Shown here in pieces: positions 16,590-25,269 of a stretch of 64,000 nucleotides of DNA. Location of the stretch: assembly GCF_033845285.1 (NCBI RefSeq), contig NZ_JAWXCX010000001.1, positions 573,495-637,494 on the forward strand. The letters run 5' to 3'. Below the pieces are notes generated by a model. That model did not search any database. It was not told where the DNA came from and saw only the letters and a list, made by a program, of their open reading frames with translations. The stretch comes from Marinococcus sp. PL1-022. Its GTDB lineage: Bacteria > Bacillota > Bacilli > Bacillales > Marinococcaceae. Each line of letters begins with the position of its first letter. Position 1 is the first letter of the stretch. The translations under genes and the position numbers were made by a program.

Positions 16590-16994
16590 ATGCTGCGTAA
16601 GCTTGAGCTATCTACAAATGAACATGCAGAAATGATAGATGTTACCGAAAAGGTCCGTACGTATGTAAAGGAGGAGGGTCTTGATCACGGAGCGGTGGTC
16701 GTGTATTCCCCACATACGACGGCTGGAATTACTGTAAATGAGAACGCTGATCCAAATGTTCAGCATGATATGCTCATGCGTCTCGATGAAGTATATCCAT
16801 GGGAGCACGAAAAGTACCGGCATGCCGAAGGAAACTCTGCTTCGCATTTAAAAGCAAGTACAATGGGGACACAGCAGACAATTATTGTGGAGCAGGGGGA
16901 GCTCGTGCTCGGTACATGGCAGGGCATCTATTTTTGTGAATTTGACGGACCGAGAAAGCGTACGTTTTATATTAAAGGATTAAGTGACGTATAA
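16590..16994 (+). CDS. yjbQ: YjbQ/UPF0047 family protein
   Basis: A 134-aa single-domain protein. The conserved SPHTTAGITVNENAD and the C-terminal GTWQGIYFCEFDGPRKR define the YjbQ family, whose E. coli member shows weak thiamine-phosphate synthase activity in genetic tests. The true role is uncertain. AAAGGAGG precedes the ATG at 16590. Monocistronic with its own terminator. Confidence 0.9.
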   Translation: MLRKLELSTNEHAEMIDVTEKVRTYVKEEGLDHGAVVVYSPHTTAGITVNENADPNVQHDMLMRLDEVYPWEHEKYRHAEGNSASHLKASTMGTQQTIIVEQGELVLGTWQGIYFCEFDGPRKRTFYIKGLSDV

Positions 16995-16996
16995 TA

Positions 16997-17035
16997 AAAG
17001 GCACGCCCGTTTTTCCATAACGGGTGCTTTCTTTT
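16997..17035 (+). terminator. Terminator after yjbQ
   Basis: GCAC-g-CCCGTT paired with AACGGGTGC, then a T-rich tract. Confidence 0.8.
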
Positions 17036-17140
17036 GCCTTCAATATTAATTTTCAGGCAAAGGACGCCAGAATGGAAAATAGTATGGTAAAATTCGCATA
17101 GAGGGCACAAGACGATTACACGATGGAGCTGAACATAAGA

Positions 17141-18745
17141 ATGTCTGATTCAAAATTTTTGCGGGGAACGCTTCTGTTAAGTATAGCGACGTTTATTTCA
17201 AAATTTTTAGGGATGATTTACATATTTCCTTTTGCAGCCATGGTCGGCCAGCAGGGAATCGCACTTTACCAATACGGTTATCAGCCGTACACATTAATGC
17301 TTAGCGTAGCCACACTTGGGATACCGATGGCTATGTCAAAGTTTGTATCCAAATATAACGCAATGGGAGATTTTGAAACAGGCCGAAGGTTGTTTAAGTC
17401 GGGTCTTTTTTTTATGACTCTTACCGGTATTGCGGCATTTCTTATTTTATTTTTTGGCGCTCCCCTTATCGTGAATCTAATATCATTTGATTCGAGTGAA
17501 GCTTTCACGTCAGATGATATTGTATTTACGATCCGAATGGTCAGCTTTGCATTAATGATAATTCCAACGATGGCAATCATGAGAGGTTTTTTCCAGGGGC
17601 ATCAGTCAATGGGACCGACAGCGGTTTCCCAGGTTATTGAACAGATTGTACGGATTGTCTTTATTTTGGTGATGGCCTTGTTTATTCTATACGCCGTTGA
17701 CGGAAATCTTGGAACAGCTATTGGCTTTGCCACCTTTGGAGCGTTTTTCGGCGGGCTGGCAAGCATGGCTGTGCTGATTTTTTACTGGAAAAAAAGACAG
17801 CGTTTTTTGCAGCAGGAGCAGGCAGAAAGCACCGTATCGAGTGAGCTGCCGTTAACAAGCATGTACAGTGAACTCATCCGGTACGCACTGCCGCTCTCCT
17901 TTGTCGGCCTGGCGATTCCGTTGTTTCAAATGGTGGACATGTTTACCTTCACCCGGGCACTGGAGCAGACCGAGGAATGGACATCCGGGCAGATTCAGAC
18001 CGCCTACGGCGCGTTTGCAGGGTCTTCGCACAAGCTGATTCTTATACCGGTGGCAATAGCTACGGCAATGTCAATCACTCTTATCCCAACCATCACAAAA
18101 TCCTTTACAGGCAATGACCAGGATCTGCTGCAGCGCCAGATTACACAGACCTACCAGGTGATTTTGTTTTTATCGGTACCTTCCGCTGTCGGGCTGTCGC
18201 TGCTTGCCAGACCAACATTTGGTGTGCTGTTTGGGACAGAGTCACTGGAAATAGGCAGCTACGTGCTTCAGCATTACGCGTATGCGGCGATCGTTTTTTC
18301 CCTTTTCTCAGTGAGTGCGGCGGTACTGCAGGGTATTAACCGCCAGAAGTATGCCATTGCCTCGCTGCTCCTCGGTTTACTGGTGAAAATTATCAGTGCT
18401 TACGTCCTTCTTTTGCTTCTTGGACCGGTCGGTGGAATTTACAGCACGATTATTGGATTCGCGTGTGGAGTAGTATTTAACGCCTGGGCAATTGCGAAGT
18501 TTACCGGTTTTCAATTCGGAGGAGTCTCGCGCCGTGCGGGCACAGTAGTTCTTTTATCTGCGGTGATGGGCATTGGTGTCTTAATTACAAGAAACGGCAT
18601 GGAGCTCTTATTTACTGGAACCGGCTGGGTAGATCTATTTATGGTGGAAATTATCAGTGTCGGCGTCGGCGGCGTGCTGTTTATGGCTCTTGCCATGAAG
18701 AGCGGGCTAGCGGAAAAAGTGCTTGGAAAACGCTTTGCGGCGTAG
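17141..18745 (+). CDS. ytgP: MurJ/YtgP-type lipid II flippase (MVF/polysaccharide exporter family)
   Basis: A 534-aa protein with about 14 transmembrane helices. It opens with the family signature FLRGTLLLSIATFISKFLGM, then QQGIALYQYGYQPYTLMLSVATLGIPMAMSKFVSKYN, very close to B. subtilis YtgP, a MurJ homologue that flips lipid II outward. ATG 17141 is preferred over 17123 because the protein then aligns with the family start and a GGAG lies 11-12 bases upstream. The next gene encodes a SEDS glycosyltransferase that consumes lipid II, a functionally sensible neighbour. Confidence 0.88.
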   Translation: MSDSKFLRGTLLLSIATFISKFLGMIYIFPFAAMVGQQGIALYQYGYQPYTLMLSVATLGIPMAMSKFVSKYNAMGDFETGRRLFKSGLFFMTLTGIAAFLILFFGAPLIVNLISFDSSEAFTSDDIVFTIRMVSFALMIIPTMAIMRGFFQGHQSMGPTAVSQVIEQIVRIVFILVMALFILYAVDGNLGTAIGFATFGAFFGGLASMAVLIFYWKKRQRFLQQEQAESTVSSELPLTSMYSELIRYALPLSFVGLAIPLFQMVDMFTFTRALEQTEEWTSGQIQTAYGAFAGSSHKLILIPVAIATAMSITLIPTITKSFTGNDQDLLQRQITQTYQVILFLSVPSAVGLSLLARPTFGVLFGTESLEIGSYVLQHYAYAAIVFSLFSVSAAVLQGINRQKYAIASLLLGLLVKIISAYVLLLLLGPVGGIYSTIIGFACGVVFNAWAIAKFTGFQFGGVSRRAGTVVLLSAVMGIGVLITRNGMELLFTGTGWVDLFMVEIISVGVGGVLFMALAMKSGLAEKVLGKRFAA

Positions 18746-18769
18746 AGAAAACTCCTGCTTTCTAATCTT

Positions 18770-18796
18770 TTGTTCAGGCAGGGTTGGTGATATAAT
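18770..18796 (+). promoter_or_regulatory. Promoter of the SEDS gene
   Basis: Extended -10 TG-A-TATAAT (18788-18796), with a weak -35 (TTGTTC-like, 18770-18775). Confidence 0.5.
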
Positions 18797-18866
18797 TAAT
18801 ACACTTTATGGAAACGAGACAAACGCATCAAGCCGCCCAAAAACAGCGCGGCATTAGAGGTGAAAC

Positions 18867-20018
18867 ATGAAAACGTGGAGATATAAAGATTATGACTGGC
18901 TCTTGATCGGTGCGGTCGCGCTCTTAACATTATTTGGCATCATTATGGTGTACAGCGCAAGCTTCCCGCTCGGAATGAGGGCTTATGATGATGCAGCCTT
19001 TTTTCTTAAGCGGCAGATAATGTTTTTTATTATTGGAATAGGCGTGTTTGCTTTCATGATGCATGTGCCTTATGAAAAATGGAAAAAAACAACGCCGTTA
19101 TTGATAGGATTGTCCATTTTTTTACTTATGCTCGTACTTATAATAGGCAATGAAGTAAACGGGGCGAAAAGCTGGATCGGCTTTGGTCCGGTAAACATTC
19201 AGCCCGCAGAATTTGTAAAATTGAGTTTGATTATTTATCTGGCCCAGGTTTATTCCCAGAAACAAAAGTATATTGACTCGTTTATGAAGGGGGTCATGCC
19301 CCCGTTGGTCGTTGTCGCCGTGCTGCTTGGATTTATTGTGATGCAGCCTGACGTCGGGACAGCGGCAGCTCTGATGATGACAACAATCGTAATTGTCTTT
19401 TTGTCAGGAGCAAAGTTCCGGCATATGTTTATGCTCGGAGGAGTGGCTGCGGCGTTGTTTGCATACATAGCGCTGACAGAGCCCTATCGTCTGGCCCGGC
19501 TTGTATCATTTATGGACCCGTTTGCCAGTGAAGAAGCGGTCGGAGGAGGAAGCTTCCAGCTGATTCAGGGCTATATTGCGATTGCTCACGGCGGGCTGTT
19601 TGGCGTGGGCCTCGGGGAGAGCGTGCAGAAAATGAATTACCTCCCTGAGGCGCACACAGACTTTATTATTCCCATTATCGCCGAAGAGCTTGGAATTTTT
19701 GGCATTCTGCTTGTTGTGGGTCTGCTGGGTGTTATCGCCTGGCGTGGCATAAAAATCGGGCTTAGTGCTAAAGGACAATTTGGCACCCTTCTTGCCTTTG
19801 GTATTGTTTTCCAGGTCCTCAGCCAGGCCGTCATTAATGCCGGGGCTGTAGCTGGCATGATGCCGATTACCGGCCTGCCATTTCCACTTCTGAGCTACGG
19901 GGGCTCTTCTTTATTAATAACGCTGGCGATGCTTGGGCTTTTGGCAAACATCTCCAGAAATAACAACCGGCTTGCCCGGGTACAGAATCAGGGGATCAAT
20001 AAACCAACTTCCGCATAG
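18867..20018 (+). CDS. SEDS-family peptidoglycan glycosyltransferase (FtsW/RodA/SpoVE type)
   Basis: A 383-aa polytopic protein with about ten transmembrane helices. Signatures: GIIMVYSAS near residue 25, GAKSWIGFGPVNIQPAEFVKLSLI, MQPDVGTAA, and NYLPEAHTDFIIPIIAEELG (the extracellular catalytic loop region), ending LPFPLLSYGGSSLL. SEDS proteins polymerise lipid II together with a class B PBP. Features are more FtsW-like than RodA-like. No class B PBP is adjacent, so whether it is the division enzyme or an additional paralogue cannot be decided here. GAGGTG precedes the ATG. Confidence 0.9.
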   Translation: MKTWRYKDYDWLLIGAVALLTLFGIIMVYSASFPLGMRAYDDAAFFLKRQIMFFIIGIGVFAFMMHVPYEKWKKTTPLLIGLSIFLLMLVLIIGNEVNGAKSWIGFGPVNIQPAEFVKLSLIIYLAQVYSQKQKYIDSFMKGVMPPLVVVAVLLGFIVMQPDVGTAAALMMTTIVIVFLSGAKFRHMFMLGGVAAALFAYIALTEPYRLARLVSFMDPFASEEAVGGGSFQLIQGYIAIAHGGLFGVGLGESVQKMNYLPEAHTDFIIPIIAEELGIFGILLVVGLLGVIAWRGIKIGLSAKGQFGTLLAFGIVFQVLSQAVINAGAVAGMMPITGLPFPLLSYGGSSLLITLAMLGLLANISRNNNRLARVQNQGINKPTSA

Positions 20019-20025
20019 TGTATGT

Positions 20026-20057
20026 AAAGAGACGTTGTTAACAGCAACGTCTCTTTT
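20026..20057 (+). terminator. Terminator after the SEDS gene
   Basis: AAGAGACGTTG ... CAACGTCTCTTTTT, an 11-bp stem with a T-tract. Confidence 0.92.
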
Positions 20058-20129
20058 TCAGACTGGCAGATGGATATCTGCTTTGAACTGTTAAAACGAT
20101 AATCATAGAAATGTATTGGAGGAACAAAA

Positions 20130-20807
20130 ATGTTAGTAGTGGGAGCCGGGAGGCTGGCGAAGCTTGTAGCAGTGAAAAGTGAGCCCTCCTCCGTCTCTAT
20201 GATGTACCGGGGCGGAGAAAAGTCGTGGATGACAGAAACAAAAAAGCAGATTTCACGGGTGGATGAGCTGGAGCTCCCCCGTTATCCCTATATATTCTTA
20301 GCGATGCCCCCGGCCGGGATTAAAGATTTTATTTACTGGCACGGGCCGTATCTGGCTGAAGGAACTGTTATATACATTCCGGCAACGTTGCTTTATATAG
20401 AGGATGTGGAGATGCCTGCCCATGTACGTAAGGCTGCAGCCAAATTTGCGGGCCATGCCGAAGGAGCCGCAGCCTGTGGGAAAGAAAATATCTTTGTTGT
20501 CAGCAGCGTGAGAAGCAGTGATCGTAAATATCTCCAAAGCTGGCTGGGAAGTGCCTTTACAGTCATAGAGGGTGACGAGCAGGAAGTAGAAACAGCAAAT
20601 AAGGCAGCGGTGGAAGAAACGCTGCGGATGATAGTAAATCTCGAACAACGCCTACAGGAGCAGAACGTGTCAAAAACAGTCCAAAAGGCTGTTCTCCGTC
20701 AGATTCCGGCAGGGGTTATTGAAGCGCATATGAACGGCTCACACGGGGAATTTGCTGCGGCGATTCTCGAACAGATAAAAAGAGGTGATCAGCATGAGAA
20801 CGGATAA
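20130..20807 (+). CDS. Unknown protein with a Rossmann-like N-terminus (225 aa)
   Basis: Not recognised as a named gene. The first residues, MLVVGAGRLAKLVA, look like the glycine-rich turn of an NAD(P)-binding fold. The order strand, helix, LAMPPAGIKDF, then GTVIYIPATLLYIED, resembles pyrroline-5-carboxylate reductase-type Rossmann domains. The C-terminal part (~residues 150-225) is helical. No catalytic motif is obvious. A good GGAGG is 8 bases before ATG 20130. It overlaps the next gene (pseudouridine synthase) by 14 bases, so the two are co-transcribed. Confidence 0.75.
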   Translation: MLVVGAGRLAKLVAVKSEPSSVSMMYRGGEKSWMTETKKQISRVDELELPRYPYIFLAMPPAGIKDFIYWHGPYLAEGTVIYIPATLLYIEDVEMPAHVRKAAAKFAGHAEGAAACGKENIFVVSSVRSSDRKYLQSWLGSAFTVIEGDEQEVETANKAAVEETLRMIVNLEQRLQEQNVSKTVQKAVLRQIPAGVIEAHMNGSHGEFAAAILEQIKRGDQHENG

Positions 20808-21540
20808 ATTACTGGCGGAATTAGGATATGGGACTCGCAAGGAAGTAAAAAAAATGCTGAAAAAGGGAGGCGTTTTTGTTGACGGGGAACCGGTGAACAA
20901 CGGGGCAGTCCAGGTGGATCCTGAAGAGCAGCGGATCAGCGTATTCGGAGAGGACATTCACTATACGGAATTTGTTTATTTTCTGATGCATAAGCCATCA
21001 GGGGTCATCAGCGCCACAGAAGACAGTGTTCATGATACGGTGCTGGATATTTTAGAACAGGAGGATGCAATAAGAGAACCTTTTCCAGTGGGCCGGCTTG
21101 ATATTGACACGGAAGGATTGCTTCTGTTGACTAACGACGGCAAGCTTAACCATTTTCTTACGTCACCGAAGCATGGGGTTGTAAAAATATACCGGGCGGT
21201 ACTCGAACACCCTATAGAAGAAAAGAATATTGAACATTTCAAAAAAGGTGTAAAGCTTGATGACGGCTATGTTTGTAAGCCTGCAGTTCTGAGGAGAGTG
21301 CCTGATACACACCGGGAAGTATATGTGGAAGTAACTGAAGGAAAATTTCATCAGGTGAAACGGATGTTTGAGGCGGTAGGCAATGAAGTCGTTTATTTAA
21401 AAAGAGAATCATTCGGCCAACTGTCGCTCGACGAGGATTTACTGCCGGGGGAGTACCGGGAGTTAAATGAGGATGAAATTCAGCTGCTCCGGGATAGCGT
21501 CGGGGAAAAATCAGAAGGAGCAGGCAGCGATGAGCTGTAG
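20794..21540 (+). CDS. ytzG: RsuA-type 16S rRNA pseudouridine synthase (YtzG)
   Basis: A 248-aa protein with an N-terminal S4 RNA-binding domain (MRTDKLLAELGYGTRKEVKK, ~residues 1-60). The catalytic domain follows, with the RsuA motif FPVGRLDIDTEGLLLLTNDG carrying the active-site Asp. Family members isomerise a uridine of 16S rRNA, position 516 in E. coli. Start ATG 20794 follows GAGGTG by 8 bases and aligns with B. subtilis YtzG. Confidence 0.92.
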   Translation: MRTDKLLAELGYGTRKEVKKMLKKGGVFVDGEPVNNGAVQVDPEEQRISVFGEDIHYTEFVYFLMHKPSGVISATEDSVHDTVLDILEQEDAIREPFPVGRLDIDTEGLLLLTNDGKLNHFLTSPKHGVVKIYRAVLEHPIEEKNIEHFKKGVKLDDGYVCKPAVLRRVPDTHREVYVEVTEGKFHQVKRMFEAVGNEVVYLKRESFGQLSLDEDLLPGEYRELNEDEIQLLRDSVGEKSEGAGSDEL

Positions 21541-22981
21541 ACTGCTGAGTGCAGATCTGGGAACGACGTCTTTAAAAGTAATGATACTGAACGGCGGAGG
21601 TCAGGTGGAGGGCAGTGTATCAGAGCCTGTCCATACATATACCGACGGAGAGAATCACGAACAGAAGCCCACAGAATGGTGGCAGAGCTTTGGAAAAGCG
21701 TGCAGGACTCTGGAGAGCAGGGGAATCGGCCTGGACGTTGATGGAGTCGTATGCACTGGGCAGATGGAGGATTTTATCCCTTTGAAAAACGGAATAGCAG
21801 AAACGGCGGTTCTTTATTCTGATATCAGAGGAAGCAAAGGATTAACAAAAAGGCATTTGTCTTCGGATGCTGTAGCGGCCTTTACGGGAAACGACTGGAG
21901 AGCGACGACCCCTTTAATGAAATGGCTGGCGGACGAATTTCCAGAGCAGTGGGACCATGTACTCTTTGGTTCTAAAGATTATTTAATTTACCGTTTAACC
22001 GGCGCCTCAGTTTGTGATCCGGTAAATGGCACTGTGACAGGGATGATGAATATACATACAAGAGCCTGGGAAGAACAGCTTTGGCAGGGAAGCGGGATCA
22101 CACGGAATCAGCTCCCCCGTCTTCTGGAGCCTGAAGAAGTAGCGGGCTATGTATTAAAGGAGGCTGCCAGTAAAACAGGAATACCTGCTGGAACACCTGT
22201 ATACTGCGGCCTTGGAGACGGGGGCGCGGTGACTCTTGGTGCCAGTGTTCATGGGGATAACGACGAAGGATACGCGTACACAGGAACAACAGGGTGGACG
22301 GCAGTGCCCGCCGATACGCTGACCCTGTCAGAAGAAGGAAGTGTGTTTCATCTGGCTGCGCCTCAGCAAGGACGGTTTATTAAAATTATGCCCCTGATCA
22401 ACATGGGAAATGTTCATCAATGGGCGGTGCATACATGGTGCGGAGGCGATTTCGAAGCTTTTGAAAAGCTGACGGCCGAACCGGATTCCATGCCCGGATC
22501 GCTCTTGTTTATCCCGTATTTAAATGGTGAAAGAAACCCGGTGATTGATGAGAAAGCCAGGGGCTCGTTCATCGGAATCGACGGCCAGGTGACGCACGGG
22601 CATATGGCGAGGGCGGTGCTTGAAGGTCTGGCTTTTTCTTTAAAGCAGACCTTTGTTCAGATTGGCACTACCTCCTCCACGCTCTTTCTTGTTGGCGGCG
22701 GCACAAAAAGCAGAGCCTTCAGGCAGACAGTGGCGGATGTGTTTCAGCGCAGTGTGCAGGTGAGTGCTGAGCAGGAGCTTCTGGCTTCATTCGGGGCAGC
22801 TGCATGCGGCTTCAGAGCTATTCATAAATGCTCCTGGAAGGACGCAGCACGGGCAATGCAGAGCGTGGGCGAAGAAGATATTATTGTCACTCCTGATGTA
22901 TCAAAAAAAGAAGAATTAGAGCGAAAGGAACGTCTTTTCATCGGTGCAGCCGGAAGAATGCGGGGGCTTTTTGAGACGTGA
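21530..22981 (+). CDS. FGGY-family carbohydrate kinase (xylulokinase-like)
   Basis: A 483-aa sugar kinase. The N-terminal ATPase lobe has LLSADLGTTSLKVMIL. The substrate region has DGVVCTGQMEDFIPL and later GLGDGGAVTLGAS, GTTGWTAV and LFLVGGGTKSRAFRQTVADVFQ, the FGGY C-terminal signature. It phosphorylates a sugar or polyol; which one cannot be told. The ATG at 21530 overlaps the ytzG stop codon and has AAGGAG 8 bases upstream, so it is translationally linked to ytzG. It is unusual to find a sugar kinase without a transporter or isomerase beside it. Confidence 0.85.
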   Translation: MSCRLLSADLGTTSLKVMILNGGGQVEGSVSEPVHTYTDGENHEQKPTEWWQSFGKACRTLESRGIGLDVDGVVCTGQMEDFIPLKNGIAETAVLYSDIRGSKGLTKRHLSSDAVAAFTGNDWRATTPLMKWLADEFPEQWDHVLFGSKDYLIYRLTGASVCDPVNGTVTGMMNIHTRAWEEQLWQGSGITRNQLPRLLEPEEVAGYVLKEAASKTGIPAGTPVYCGLGDGGAVTLGASVHGDNDEGYAYTGTTGWTAVPADTLTLSEEGSVFHLAAPQQGRFIKIMPLINMGNVHQWAVHTWCGGDFEAFEKLTAEPDSMPGSLLFIPYLNGERNPVIDEKARGSFIGIDGQVTHGHMARAVLEGLAFSLKQTFVQIGTTSSTLFLVGGGTKSRAFRQTVADVFQRSVQVSAEQELLASFGAAACGFRAIHKCSWKDAARAMQSVGEEDIIVTPDVSKKEELERKERLFIGAAGRMRGLFET

Positions 22982-23009
22982 AAAAGCGCCGGGATTTTAA
23001 TTCCGGCGC
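22981..23009 (-). terminator. Terminator for ytzE (minus strand)
   Basis: GCGCCGG stem, about 10-base loop, then a T-tract when read on the minus strand. It may also slow plus-strand transcription from the kinase gene. Confidence 0.75.
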
Positions 23010-23029
23010 GGCGCAAAGGTATAATCATT

Positions 23030-23248
23030 TCAGGAAGCTTTTACTTTTCGGGCAGTCGTCGTCCAGGCCCCTCTCGAAGGGCTGCTGACCAGTTCATTGT
23101 ATTCGAGCACATTCAGGTCACGCTGAATCGTGCGCTGTGTAATTCCGAATTCGTCAACCAATTCCCCGGTGGTCACCGTTCCTCTCTTTTTAATATAGAG
23201 ATAGATAGACTTAATACGGGTTATCATTCGGTCGGTGGACGTTCTCAA
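23030..23248 (-). CDS. ytzE: Short DeoR-type HTH protein YtzE
   Basis: A 72-aa protein that is only a DNA-binding winged helix: RIKSIYLYIKKRGTVTTGEL and TQRTIQRDLNVLEYNELV. The sugar-sensing domain of full DeoR regulators is absent, as in B. subtilis YtzE (~73 aa), so this is not a truncation. Start TTG 23248 is preceded by AAGGAG; the product then aligns with YtzE from its first residues. The target genes are unknown; the convergent FGGY kinase is a possible but unproven target. Confidence 0.85.
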   Translation of the reverse strand: MRTSTDRMITRIKSIYLYIKKRGTVTTGELVDEFGITQRTIQRDLNVLEYNELVSSPSRGAWTTTARKVKAS

Positions 23249-23672
23249 AAAACCACTCCTTAGCCAATGAATTTATGGCACTTGAAGACATGCCCGGGAC
23301 TGCGCACGTAAGTAGGAATTATATTTGATGGCTTCGACTGTTTCTGCGTCAGCTGCTCTATAGGAATTCTTAAAAAATTCAGCAGCATGTAGGATGAGAG
23401 TATTCAAAATATTTTGTAAGCGTCCCTGTAATTTATAGTTTATACTATTTATTTATATATCGCAAAATTTTTATCGGAAAAACACCCGGTTCATCCGTGA
23501 ATAAAAATAAAAACCGAATGAAATTTATGAAAAAATTAACATTGTACGTATTTATGCTAAAAAAAGAAGAACGATTGATGAGAATGCCTGCTTTATTTCA
23601 CAGAAAAGCAAATGTAAAAATTATGTAAAAAAAGACGCCTATTTGTGTAAAGGCGCCTTGAGAAAAGATTTT
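23249..23672. other. Long AT-rich intergenic region with a hairpin
   Basis: This 424-base region separates divergent-facing ytzE and the 3' end of cysK. It has a compound hairpin, GCTGCT (23352-23357)/AGCAGC (23381-23386) enclosing GAATT (23364-23368)/AATTC (23376-23380), without a T-tract, and the cysK terminator at its right end. A 36-codon frame at 23518-23628 lacks a ribosome site and is not called. The ytzE promoter must lie at the left end. Confidence 0.5.
23627..23657 (-). terminator. Terminator after the cysteine synthase gene
   Basis: On the minus strand GGCGCCT pairs with AGGCGTC (one G-U), followed by seven Ts. Confidence 0.8.
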
Positions 23673-24608
23673 TTATTCGTCAAACCGGAAAAGATCCGTG
23701 GATAAATACCGTTCGCCCGTATCACAGGCAATGGCAATGACAACCTGATCCGGAGACATCTGTTTGGCTGTTTCCATCGCAGCAAAGCAGGCAGCACCGG
23801 AAGACGGGCCGACTAAAATGCCTTCCTGACCGGCAAGGGCTCTTGTAGTTTTATAGGCATCTTCATCGGTAATTTTGTAAATATGGTCGTATATATCCTG
23901 ATTCAAAATTGGTGGAATAAACCCGGGGCTTGTGCCGACCAGCTTATGGGGACCAGGTTTTCCGCCGGAAAGAACCGGGGAACCAAACGGTTCCACGACG
24001 TGAATTTGAATGTTGGGGTAGAGCTCTTTTAATTTTTCCCCGGTTCCTGTGACAGTGCCTCCAGTACCTGATGCGGCAACAAAGCCAGCCAGTGGTTTGC
24101 CGATTTCTTTCATCGCTTCTTCAATTTCAAGTGCCGTGCTTTCCCGGTGGGCATCCGAATTGGCTTCGTTTTCAAACTGCATAGGCATGAAGCTGTCGGC
24201 TATTGTCTCTACAAGCTCATGGGCCCGGGAGATAGCCCCAGGCATCTTTTTATCACCAGGCGTAAGTTCTACTTCTGCTCCGTATGCCTTCAGCAGGTTG
24301 ATCCTTTCCTGGGACATTGTGTCTGGCATAACCAGTATTGCCCGGTAGCCCCGGGCAGCGGCGTTCATAGCAAGGCCGATGCCGGTGTTTCCTGAAGTCG
24401 GTTCTATAATAGTAGTATTTTCGTTGATTTTCCCTTCTGCTTCGGCCTGCTTCAGCATATTTTTTGCGGCCCGGTCCTTCACGCTGCCACTGGGATTTTG
24501 AAATTCAAGCTTCAAGTATACATCCGCTCCTCCGGCGTCCGGAAGGCGGTTTAGTTTAACCAAAGGCGTATCGCCGACTAGTTCTGACATATTATTTGCT
24601 ACACGCAT
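23673..24608 (-). CDS. ytkP: Cysteine synthase-type PLP enzyme (YtkP)
   Basis: A 311-aa fold-type II PLP protein. The Schiff-base lysine is Lys44 in NPSGSVKDRAAKN. The substrate loop TSGNTG (residues 71-76) and the phosphate-binding GTGGTVTGTG are intact. The C-terminal GPSSGAA completes the PLP site. It should convert O-acetylserine and sulfide to cysteine; genomic position and length match B. subtilis YtkP rather than the main CysK, so it may be a second copy with altered substrate. ATG 24608 has AAGGATG upstream. It is divergent from thpR. Confidence 0.87.
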   Translation of the reverse strand: MRVANNMSELVGDTPLVKLNRLPDAGGADVYLKLEFQNPSGSVKDRAAKNMLKQAEAEGKINENTTIIEPTSGNTGIGLAMNAAARGYRAILVMPDTMSQERINLLKAYGAEVELTPGDKKMPGAISRAHELVETIADSFMPMQFENEANSDAHRESTALEIEEAMKEIGKPLAGFVAASGTGGTVTGTGEKLKELYPNIQIHVVEPFGSPVLSGGKPGPHKLVGTSPGFIPPILNQDIYDHIYKITDEDAYKTTRALAGQEGILVGPSSGAACFAAMETAKQMSPDQVVIAIACDTGERYLSTDLFRFDE

Positions 24609-24711
24609 GACTGTTACACATCCTTTTTCTATGATTCATTCGTATATTCTAACATATTTACAGCGCTTATTCGTTTATAACAGCTTTGAGGCAGGGAAGG
24701 GAGAGAAATCA

Positions 24712-25254
24712 ATGGATAATCATTATTTTCTTGGTCTGCCGGTTCCAAGGGAGGCGAGATCCGTCTGGGCGGATTGGATTTCACAGGTGAAAAACGAGCT
24801 TCCCTTTAAGCAGTGGGTACACCCGCAGGATTTTCATATTACGCTCCACTTTTTTGGCCAGCTTTCTCCGGAACAGGTGGAGGCTATCGAAAAAAAGATG
24901 AATGAAGTGAAATTAACGCACCAGCCAAAACTTCGTCTCGACGGTGTTGACTCCTTCGGTCCAAAAGGGCGGGAGAGCGTTCTGTATACAAGGGTGCATG
25001 CAGAAGAGGGCCTGTTTTCGTTATATGAAGAATGGAAAGCTCAATTGAATGAGATGGGAATGAAGACCGAGCAGCGCCCGTACCGCCCTCATATGACTCT
25101 GGCAAAAAAGCGGGTAAAGGAGCGCTCGCTTGCATGGCCTTTTGTGCCACTTCCAGAAGCAATATTTTTTCAGGCGGCTCACCTGCATCTTTATCGCATT
25201 CATCCAGGACGGAGTGTAAAATATGAAACGGTGCATTGGTCGGAATTGACTTAG
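24712..25254 (+). CDS. thpR: RNA 2',3'-cyclic phosphodiesterase ThpR (YtlP)
   Basis: A 180-aa 2H phosphoesterase. Both HxT motifs are present: HITL at residues 42-45 and HMTL at 127-130, at the usual spacing. The enzyme opens 2',3'-cyclic phosphates on RNA ends; its cellular role is in RNA end metabolism. ATG 24712 is chosen with GGGAGAG upstream; the open frame extends 35 codons further without a ribosome site and overlaps the ytkP start. Confidence 0.88.
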   Translation: MDNHYFLGLPVPREARSVWADWISQVKNELPFKQWVHPQDFHITLHFFGQLSPEQVEAIEKKMNEVKLTHQPKLRLDGVDSFGPKGRESVLYTRVHAEEGLFSLYEEWKAQLNEMGMKTEQRPYRPHMTLAKKRVKERSLAWPFVPLPEAIFFQAAHLHLYRIHPGRSVKYETVHWSELT

Positions 25255-25269
25255 TAAAAGAGGGGAAAT

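Noticed and set aside
23518-23628. 36-codon frame upstream of the cysteine synthase terminator
   Set aside because: No ribosome site, AT-rich codons and no hydrophobic or signal pattern.
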